DNA from: Deltaproteobacteria bacterium
GTDB lineage: Bacteria; UBA10199; SPLOWO2-01-44-7
Direction of reading: 5' to 3'
DNA length: 7,524 nt
NCBI GenBank assembly: GCA_016203765.1
Contig: JACQMB010000122.1
Location: 1-7,524 of the forward strand
Shown here: positions 1 to 4,743 of the stretch, one piece after another
How the letters are laid out: each line of letters opens with the position of its first letter
Numbering within the stretch: position 1 is the first letter of the stretch
Position numbers and translations under genes: made by a program
Notes under the pieces: model-generated
Databases searched by the model: none
The model's input: only the letters and a program-made list of their open reading frames with translations
What the model was told of the DNA's origin: nothing

Positions 1-1
1 G

Positions 2-100
2 CGCTGTAAACTGATTGATTTGGGGAAGTGGGCCAGCGAACAGTACCGCATTGCCGGCGAGCCGGTTAAAAAAGAAAAAGAACCGGACGAAGAAAATTGA
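2..100 (+). CDS. C-terminal end of an unassigned protein (partial)
   Basis: An open frame enters from the left edge and ends at a TGA at 98-100, giving 32 visible residues. It begins RCKLIDLGKWASEQYRIAGE and continues into a lysine- and glutamate-rich tail ending in PDEEN. A charged, low-complexity C-terminal tail is common in cytoplasmic proteins and does not identify the family. It lies 32 bases upstream of panD on the same strand, so it may be the preceding gene of a panD operon. A link to pantothenate synthesis cannot be shown from this fragment. I do not recognise it. Confidence 0.6.
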   Translation, partial: RCKLIDLGKWASEQYRIAGEPVKKEKEPDEEN

Positions 101-132
101 CATATGGTGCCTGGCACTATATGTCACTTTCC

Positions 133-480
133 ATGCGGCGATCGATGCTCAAATCCAAAATCCACCGGGCCCGGGTGACCGATGCCGATGTCAACTATGA
201 GGGCTCGATAACGCTCGATGCCTCCTTGATGCGCTCGGCCGATATCCTCCCTTGGGAAAAGGTTTATATTTGGGACGTGACCAGCGGGGTCCGCCTGGAA
301 ACCTACGCCATTCCCGGCAAGGAGAATAGCGGGGTGGTTTGCATCAACGGGGCGGCGGCTCATCATGTCAAGGTAGGCGATCAAGTGATTATCGCCACCT
401 TTGCCGAACTTGACGAAAAAGACTGCCGAAACTTCGAGCCCAAGCGGATTCTGGTTGACGAGAAAAACCGCCCGCTATGA
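133..480 (+). CDS. panD: Aspartate 1-decarboxylase precursor (PanD)
   Basis: PanD decarboxylates L-aspartate to beta-alanine, the amine half of pantothenate and so of CoA. It is a cytoplasmic tetramer made as a proenzyme that cleaves itself between Gly24 and Ser25 to create a pyruvoyl cofactor. Starting at the ATG at 133 gives 115 residues and places the key residues at the same numbers as in the E. coli enzyme: Lys9 (KIHR), Tyr22-Glu-Gly24-Ser25 (YEGS), Arg54, Thr57, Tyr58 and Asn72 in INGAAAHH. That numbering decides the start over ATG at 121 and a TTG at 97. No good Shine-Dalgarno site precedes any of them. The stop overlaps the ATG of the next gene by 4 bases, suggesting translational coupling. 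The C-terminus is slightly shorter than the 126 residues of E. coli PanD. Confidence 0.96.
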   Translation: MRRSMLKSKIHRARVTDADVNYEGSITLDASLMRSADILPWEKVYIWDVTSGVRLETYAIPGKENSGVVCINGAAAHHVKVGDQVIIATFAELDEKDCRNFEPKRILVDEKNRPL

Positions 481-1118
481 GAGTTTTTGTCTGCTCCGAT
501 ATTCACATGGCCACAGACAATCTGGACCAGCTGTTGGAAAAGGCGGGCTACCCCCTTGACGGCGTTTTATTTGTTGGAGACTTGACCAATTGGGGAAGCG
601 CCGCCGATGCCAAAAGTGTTTTATCCCGCTTCAAAATCAAACCGGTCTTTGCCATTCCCGGCAATCTCGATACCCACGCCGTGGTCGATGTCTTGGAAGG
701 TAGCACCGAATATGTTCATGGCCGGTCGGCCAAACTGGGTGATTGGATGGTGGTCGGTTTTGGCGGCGGCTCGCTCAACAATCCCGGAGAGGTTTTGTTT
801 AGTGAGGAGGCAATCACGGAGGGATTGGAGCCTTTGCTCAAAAAAACCAACGCACAAAAAACTATTTTACTGACCCATCAACCGCCGGCCAACACAAAAC
901 TCGACCGGGTCGGCGGTCATCATCCGGTCGGCTCCCAGGCCGTTCGCCAAATGAGTGAAAAATATCAGCCCGCCTTTCAATTCTGCGGCCATATTCATGA
1001 ATCGTGGGGGGAGGACAAAATCGGCAAGACCCGTTGTTATAACGTGGCGGCGGTGAAAGAGGGGCGGGCGGGCGTTTTGGATTTGAAAAAGCTGATGGTT
1101 ACCGGAGTGTCATGCTGA
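477..1118 (+). CDS. Calcineurin-like metallophosphoesterase
   Basis: This 213-residue cytoplasmic protein has the full metal-binding set of the calcineurin-like phosphoesterase superfamily. In order these are SDIH (Asp8, His10), GDLTNWG (Asp35), GNLD (Asn63), LLTHQPP (His134) and GHIH (His172, His174). The third motif is GN-x-D rather than the commoner GNH, a variant seen in short single-domain phosphoesterases of the YfcE-like or archaeal-like groups. It should be a dinuclear-metal phosphomono- or diesterase, but the substrate cannot be read from the sequence. There is no signal peptide. It overlaps panD by 4 bases (ATGA), so the two are probably co-translated. The last residues, VSC, and the stop codon lie inside a short repeat element at 1108-1133, so the original C-terminus may have been altered. 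Confidence 0.9.
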   Translation: MRVFVCSDIHMATDNLDQLLEKAGYPLDGVLFVGDLTNWGSAADAKSVLSRFKIKPVFAIPGNLDTHAVVDVLEGSTEYVHGRSAKLGDWMVVGFGGGSLNNPGEVLFSEEAITEGLEPLLKKTNAQKTILLTHQPPANTKLDRVGGHHPVGSQAVRQMSEKYQPAFQFCGHIHESWGEDKIGKTRCYNVAAVKEGRAGVLDLKKLMVTGVSC

Positions 1119-1133
1119 GCGAAGCGAAGAATC
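1108..1133 (+). repeat. Short interspersed repeat, CTGAGC-core element (copy 1)
   Basis: The 26-base element holds the core CTGAGCGAAGCGAAG at 1115-1129. Its core matches the element at 1662-1676 in the pattern CTGAGCNNNNCGAAG. It overlaps the 3' end of the metallophosphoesterase and supplies the TGA stop at 1116-1118. The following bases to 1167 separate two convergent genes and show no convincing terminator. I recall similar strings as dispersed repeats in many environmental bacterial genomes, but copy number in this genome cannot be tested here. Confidence 0.55.
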
Positions 1134-1167
1134 CAATTGGCTCATTTAGATCCGTTTTCGTCGCCGG

Positions 1168-2154
1168 TCAAGCGGTTTGGAAGGTCTCATAGGTCAATCC
1201 CCACCGCACTCCCCGGTCGCTGATGGTAATTTCTTCGAATCCGAAACGCCCGGCAATTTTTTGTAAGAGGAGGGAACCGGCCAGGATGACATCGGCCCGG
1301 CCCGGCTCCAGGCCGGGGATTTTTTTTCGTTCCGCAATCGTTTTCGACTTAAAGTCGGCGATGATTTTTTTGAGTTCGATCACGGAGAGCATGGAGCCGT
1401 GAATTTCATTATGTTGGTAGACTTTCATTCTCTTCTTGATGGCGCCCAGTGTGGTCGCGGTGCCGGCGGTGGCTACTAATGTCTGTACGTGCTTATGTCT
1501 GTATGTCTGTATGTCTAGAGATGAAATTTGCTCATCAATGGCTTTGCCCAAAGCCCGATCATCGGCCTCCGAAATTGGATCCGAGCGGCAATATTGTTCA
1601 GTCAACAAAATGGAGCCGATGGGAATACTGACGGTCCGTAGTCCCTGGTCCCTAGCCTGCCCTGAGCTTGTCGAAGGGGTCCCTGGTCCAGTCATCACTT
1701 CCGTCGATCCCCCGCCGATATCGACCACCAAAATGTTTTCTCCAAAATCGGTCGAGGCGGCCTTCCAGGTCAGTTCGGCTTCCCGTTCCGGGCAGATAAT
1801 TTTGATGCGGATTCGGCATTCTTTTTCAACCCGTTGAATAAAGTCCTGGGCGTTTTGCGCTTTGCGAAACGCCGCCGTCCCCACGGCCAGAATTTTTTCG
1901 ACCCCGAGGCGATTACAAATGTCTTTGTATCTTTTCAACACCGCCAGCGTCCGTTCCATCGCAGAGGTCAGAAAAACATTGGGGCTTTCTGGTCCGTGGT
2001 CCGTAGTCCGTGGTCCCTGGTCCCTCTTCCCCATTCCCTCCCCAATCCGCGTCAACGTCGCCTCATCGGCCAGCGGCAAAGCCTTTCCGTTCTTCACGGT
2101 AGTGATGAGAAGCAAAACCGAATGGGTGCCGATATCAATAGCCGCCAGTTTCAT
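1168..2154 (-). CDS. ppx: Ppx/GppA-family exopolyphosphatase/phosphatase with repeat-derived loops
   Basis: This ASKHA-fold phosphatase is predicted to hydrolyse polyphosphate and/or pppGpp in the cytoplasm. Family motifs appear in order over 328 residues: DIGTHSVLLL (7-16), GTAAFRKAQN (92-101), EREAELTW (123-130), the phosphate-2 loop DIGGGSTE (145-152), ATAGTATTLGAI (228-239), PGLEPGRADVILAG (280-293) and ISDRGVRWGL (311-320). The length fits the short single-catalytic-unit form of the family. Three stretches are encoded by tandem repeats: residues 44-55 and 155-174 (heptamers) and 213-226 (octamers). They lie between conserved blocks, where E. coli Ppx has loops. The start at 2154 (MKLAAIDIG) is chosen because the frame upstream is only a translated palindrome. 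No Shine-Dalgarno site is accessible. It follows tolB by 44 bases, so it is probably the last gene of the tol operon. Ppx and GppA activities cannot be told apart here. Confidence 0.9.
   Translation of the reverse strand: MKLAAIDIGTHSVLLLITTVKNGKALPLADEATLTRIGEGMGKRDQGPRTTDHGPESPNVFLTSAMERTLAVLKRYKDICNRLGVEKILAVGTAAFRKAQNAQDFIQRVEKECRIRIKIICPEREAELTWKAASTDFGENILVVDIGGGSTEVMTGPGTPSTSSGQARDQGLRTVSIPIGSILLTEQYCRSDPISEADDRALGKAIDEQISSLDIQTYRHKHVQTLVATAGTATTLGAIKKRMKVYQHNEIHGSMLSVIELKKIIADFKSKTIAERKKIPGLEPGRADVILAGSLLLQKIAGRFGFEEITISDRGVRWGLTYETFQTA
1479..1518. repeat. Octamer tandem tract inside ppx (five ATGTCTGT-like units)
   Basis: Five consecutive 8-base units fill 1479-1518. Units 1, 3 and 4 are exactly ATGTCTGT, unit 2 is ACGTGCTT and unit 5 is ATGTCTAG. 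On the minus strand the tract encodes ppx residues 213-226, from LDIQTYRH through VQTL. It lies just before the conserved ATAGTATTLGAI block. The unit is free of stop codons in every frame on both strands. Confidence 0.9.
1633..1691. repeat. Composite repeat inside ppx: heptamers split by a 24-base insert
   Basis: Three heptamers of the GGTCCNN family occupy 1633-1653. A 24-base block at 1654-1677 contains the CTGAGCNNNNCGAAG core (1662-1676). Two more heptamers follow at 1678-1691. The block looks like a second repeat family inserted into an existing heptamer tract. Its length is a multiple of 3, so the frame is kept. The translated product is ppx residues 155-174, including PSTSSGQA, in the turn after the DIGGGSTE loop. 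Confidence 0.85.
1991..2025. repeat. Heptamer tandem tract inside ppx (five GGTCCNN-type units)
   Basis: Five 7-base units fill 1991-2025: two GGTCCGT, one AGTCCGT and two GGTCCCT. The minus-strand reading gives ppx residues 44-55 (RDQGPRTTDHGP). This lies between the N-terminal strand region and the FLTSAMERTL helix, where the E. coli protein has only a short loop. The same heptamer family recurs at 1633-1691 and 3436-3470. Confidence 0.9.
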
Positions 2155-2203
2155 GAGGAAGCGGATACCTCGTGAACGTTCACGAGGTATCCGCTTCCTT
2201 ATG
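2152..2203. repeat. 44-bp perfect palindrome (2156-2199) with imperfect extension, at the tolB/ppx junction
   Basis: Bases 2156-2199 equal their own reverse complement, with the centre GAAC|GTTC at 2177/2178. One mismatch (2155/2200) is followed by three more complementary pairs (2152-2154 with 2201-2203), giving a 52-base near-palindrome. It exactly fills the gap between the tolB stop (2199-2201) and the ppx start (2152-2154). In the minus-strand transcript it can form a hairpin of about 25 pairs whose base contains both the tolB UAA and the ppx AUG. No U-run follows, so it is not a classical terminator. It may be a REP-like or MITE-like element, a regulator, or both. Confidence 0.9.
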
Positions 2204-3500
2204 GAAGTCTCGGCCCCCACCAGGGGAGTGAGCCGAAGCCTTTGGATACCTGCGCCGGATTTTCGCCGTCAAAGCGCATGATGTAAACCGCCTCACCCGC
2301 CCGGCTGGAGGCAAAAGTAATGAAGCGCCCGTCGGCCGACCAGGAGGGATGGGTGTTGTCCCCGTCGCCGCGGGTCAGTCGTTGGATGTAGGAACCATCG
2401 GCGTTCATCACAAAGATATCAAAGAAGCCCTCCATGTCTCTGCCGCAAAAGGCGATCTTGGTTCCGTCCGGCGAGAAGGCCGGCGTGTCGTTAAATTTTC
2501 CCACAAAGGTGAGGCGGGTGATATTCCCCCCGGAAGGGTCCATCGTCTGAACGTGCAAATTACCCACCCGCTCGGAGGAAAAAAGAATCCGGCTACCGTC
2601 GGGGGAAAAGAGGGGGGAAATATCGACTCCATAAACATTGGTAAGCTGGGCGATCATCCTCCCGGCCGTATTCATGATCCAAATATCGGGGTCCCCTTTG
2701 ACCGAGCTAGAAAAAATAATCGTTCCGCCGTCGGGGGAAAAGGCCGGCGTGATATTGGTGGCCCCGTTTGCGGTGATCTGTTTGACCCGCCCTCCCAGCT
2801 CGGCGATGTAGATTTCCGGCGTGCCGGAGGCATAGGAGGTGAAGGCCACCCGGGAGCCGTCGGGAGAAAACTTGGATCCCAAACTGATCGTTTTCGGATG
2901 GGTGATCTGAAAATCGTTGAAGCCGTCGTAATCCATGACGTGAATGGTTTTGTTCCCCCGCTTGGACGGGGCGGTGTAGGTGATCTTGCTGTTAAAGGGG
3001 CCCAGGATTCCGGTCAGGGCCAGCATGACTTCATCCGAGAAGCGGTGGGCCATGGCGCGCAGGTCTTTTTCCGACCCGCGATATTGTTTGCCGACGAGCA
3101 GTTGTTTTAAAAAGGGATCGAAAAGTCTCAATTCAACCGTTACCCTCCCCTTTGCCTTTTCGACGCTCCCTTTAATCAAGGCCTGGGCTTCGATGGCGGT
3201 CCACAAATCAAAATTGATTGCTTCGGCGGTAACGGCGTTGGAATCCTCCGATTCCAAAAAGGCCTCCGGCGGGATGAACTGAAAGTAGGAAGAAATTTCC
3301 AGATCGTTTTGGATGATGGCCGGAATGGTTTCGGCCTCCCGCCCGGCCCCGCCATTGTTCACCAGTCGGGTAATCGCCATCGGCAGTTTTTTGTCCGAGG
3401 GCTGGTCAATGGGGATGTAGATGCGGGCAAGGAGAGGACCGGGGACCGTGGACCATGGACCAAGGACTAAGAGCAGAAAATAAAAGCAGATTTTTTTCAT
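2199..3500 (-). CDS. tolB: Tol-Pal system periplasmic beta-propeller protein TolB
   Basis: TolB is the periplasmic protein that links the inner-membrane TolQRA complex to outer-membrane Pal. At 433 residues it is close to the 430 of E. coli TolB. It starts with a signal peptide (MKKICFYFLLLVLG, probable cleavage after LLA near residue 25). An N-terminal alpha/beta domain follows to about residue 170. A six-bladed-type propeller then shows repeated FSPDGS/T motifs at about 211, 254, 298 and 342 and a WSADGR variant at about 387, ending in SLPWWGPRLP. Residues 11-22 of the signal peptide (LVLGPWSTVPGP) are encoded by a heptamer repeat tract at 3436-3470. The gene lies 24 bases after tolA, with no clear Shine-Dalgarno site, within the tolQRAB order. 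Its stop codon touches the palindrome ahead of ppx. Confidence 0.96.
   Translation of the reverse strand: MKKICFYFLLLVLGPWSTVPGPLLARIYIPIDQPSDKKLPMAITRLVNNGGAGREAETIPAIIQNDLEISSYFQFIPPEAFLESEDSNAVTAEAINFDLWTAIEAQALIKGSVEKAKGRVTVELRLFDPFLKQLLVGKQYRGSEKDLRAMAHRFSDEVMLALTGILGPFNSKITYTAPSKRGNKTIHVMDYDGFNDFQITHPKTISLGSKFSPDGSRVAFTSYASGTPEIYIAELGGRVKQITANGATNITPAFSPDGGTIIFSSSVKGDPDIWIMNTAGRMIAQLTNVYGVDISPLFSPDGSRILFSSERVGNLHVQTMDPSGGNITRLTFVGKFNDTPAFSPDGTKIAFCGRDMEGFFDIFVMNADGSYIQRLTRGDGDNTHPSWSADGRFITFASSRAGEAVYIMRFDGENPAQVSKGFGSLPWWGPRLP
3436..3470. repeat. Heptamer tandem tract in the tolB signal-peptide region
   Basis: Five 7-base units occupy 3436-3470, each GGACC or GGACT plus two variable bases on the plus strand, i.e. 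GGTCCNN on the coding strand. They encode TolB residues 11-22, the end of the hydrophobic core and the region ahead of the predicted cleavage site. The family is the one seen twice in ppx, but here GGTCC lies on the coding strand, whereas in ppx it lies on the non-coding strand. Confidence 0.85.
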
Positions 3501-3524
3501 AGAGTCGGCGCTTATAGCTTATTT

Positions 3525-4307
3525 TCACTCCCCCTTCAAGGAGGGATCAAATTCAACCAAAAAGCCTTCGTTATAGGCCTCCCACTTGAGTCGCTCCGGC
3601 GGCACCGGAAGCGGCGTGGCGCGGCTGATGGCCCGCTCGCAGGATGCGTCAAAGGCGGCGTTCCCTGATTTTTCATCCCATTCCTTCGAGAGGATGTCGC
3701 CGTTCTGGTTGATTTGAACGATCATCCGGCCTCTGGGAGGGACATCCCCCTCCAGATAAGCCAGGGGCAAAATCCATTCCTCAATGATTTTGTAGCGGAC
3801 CTTGGCCTGGTAGGCCAGGTATTCGGGATCGGTGGGGGGAACGCGCAGGGGTTCCATCGCGGTGCCATACTTAAATCCCTCCCCCTTTTCGGGGACCTGG
3901 GCCGCTTCGGGCGGGGCCTTCATTTTTTTTTCCAGCGCGGCCAGGGCCTTTTGTTCCGCGGTGAGCGGTTTTGGTTTCGGTTTCGGCCGGATGGGGGTGA
4001 GCTTCGGTTTTTCCTCTTTCGCCTTGACGGTTTTTTTGTCTTTGGTCTCCTCCGGTTTTTTGAGCCATTCCTTTTGCTCTTTGATCGTTGTCTTCGGCAG
4101 GTTTTCGGCTTCCTTCATTTTGAGATCGATCTCTTCGGAAACGCCCTTCGGCAGTTGGACCCAGATCACTTTTGTCGCCGGTTTAAAAATCGGCAGGATC
4201 GGCGCGAAAAAGAAAAAGAGGATCGCAAAGAGATGGAGAAGGGCGGAGGCCCAAAGCGGCCTTTTTAATGAGGGATGCGAATGTGGAATGGTTTGAATGA
4301 AGGCCAT
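3525..4307 (-). CDS. tolA: TolA-type energy transducer (TonB/TolA family)
   Basis: This 260-residue protein has the TolA/TonB layout. A short cytoplasmic N-terminus is followed by one transmembrane helix at about 20-41 (ALLHLFAILFFFFAPILPIF) with the family S-x3-H pattern (Ser21, His25). Next is a lysine-, glutamate- and proline-rich periplasmic linker at about 55-140 that includes KPKPKPKP. The C-terminal domain at about 160-256 contains RMIVQINQNGDIL and FDASCERAISRATPLPVPPE, typical of a TolA/TonB C-terminal fold. It should couple TolQR motor motion to TolB or Pal at the outer membrane. The linker is far shorter than the long helical domain II of E. coli TolA. Position between tolR and tolB supports TolA over TonB. 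It starts 16 bases after tolR ends; no Shine-Dalgarno site is visible. Confidence 0.88.
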   Translation of the reverse strand: MAFIQTIPHSHPSLKRPLWASALLHLFAILFFFFAPILPIFKPATKVIWVQLPKGVSEEIDLKMKEAENLPKTTIKEQKEWLKKPEETKDKKTVKAKEEKPKLTPIRPKPKPKPLTAEQKALAALEKKMKAPPEAAQVPEKGEGFKYGTAMEPLRVPPTDPEYLAYQAKVRYKIIEEWILPLAYLEGDVPPRGRMIVQINQNGDILSKEWDEKSGNAAFDASCERAISRATPLPVPPERLKWEAYNEGFLVEFDPSLKGE

Positions 4308-4323
4308 GGAGGCATAGTATAGC

Positions 4324-4743
4324 CTACTTTTCGGGCTGTGTAATCATGCCGATGCGTTGCACGCCTACTTTCAGGGCGGTGGACATCACGTCGACCACGG
4401 CGCCATAGCTCAATTGATGATCGGCGCGAATCAACAACGCCTTGTCTTCCTTGGTTTTAAAAATCGCGGCCAGTTTGGCGGTAAAGGCCTCCAGGTTTAA
4501 AGCCTGTTTAACGTCGCCCAGAAAAATATTTCCCTTGGCGTCGATGGTGACCACCAGGTCTTTTTTCTCTCTTTTGATCTCCTGCGCCTCGGCCTTGGGC
4601 AATTCCACCGGCAGGCCCTGTTGCAATAACGGGGCGGTAATCATGAAAATAATCAGCAGAACCAAAACGATATCGACGAAGGGGACGACGTTGATTTCGG
4701 CGAGCGGTTGATTGTGGCGCGAACCGGCATGCAAGACCTTCAT
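4324..4743 (-). CDS. tolR: Tol-Pal system protein TolR (ExbD/TolR family)
   Basis: TolR is the single-pass inner-membrane subunit of the proton-driven Tol motor. The 139 residues show the hallmark EINVVPFVDIVLVLLIIFMI, with the membrane helix at about 22-38. The conserved proton-path aspartate is Asp24, matching Asp23 of E. coli TolR. A periplasmic ExbD/TolR domain follows at about 60-135, including DLVVTIDAKGNIFLG and LIRADHQLSYGAVVDVM. The start ATG overlaps the tolQ stop by 4 bases (4740-4743), indicating tight translational coupling and fixed stoichiometry with TolQ. It is assigned as TolR rather than ExbD because tolA and tolB follow. Confidence 0.95.
   Translation of the reverse strand: MKVLHAGSRHNQPLAEINVVPFVDIVLVLLIIFMITAPLLQQGLPVELPKAEAQEIKREKKDLVVTIDAKGNIFLGDVKQALNLEAFTAKLAAIFKTKEDKALLIRADHQLSYGAVVDVMSTALKVGVQRIGMITQPEK

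Noticed and set aside
97..132. N-terminal extension of panD from a TTG
   Set aside because: The ATG at 133 puts Lys9, Ser25, Arg54, Tyr58 and Asn72 at the standard positions; the extension would break this and overlaps the previous stop.
1116..1144. Hairpin TGAGC...GCTCA as a terminator between convergent genes
   Set aside because: The stem is only 5 pairs with a 19-base loop and no U-run.
1633..2025. CRISPR array from repeated GGTCC units
   Set aside because: Units are 7 bases and contiguous with no spacers, and they lie within an intact phosphatase gene.
1479..2025. ppx as a pseudogene because of repeat insertions
   Set aside because: The frame is uninterrupted from 2154 to 1168 and all family motifs are intact, so a working enzyme is more likely.
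2156..2199. Rho-independent terminator between tolB and ppx
   Set aside because: The stem is strong, but there is no U-run on either strand directly after it, and on the minus strand the ppx start codon follows immediately.
2349..3110. 253-residue plus-strand open frame
   Set aside because: It lies entirely antisense to tolB, whose propeller motifs are unmistakable, and its glycine-, arginine- and valine-rich product resembles no protein. Its length reflects codon bias in the opposite strand.
3714..4296. Plus-strand open frames opposite tolA (184 and 154 residues)
   Set aside because: The phenylalanine- and arginine-rich products are the antisense of the Lys/Glu/Pro-rich TolA linker.
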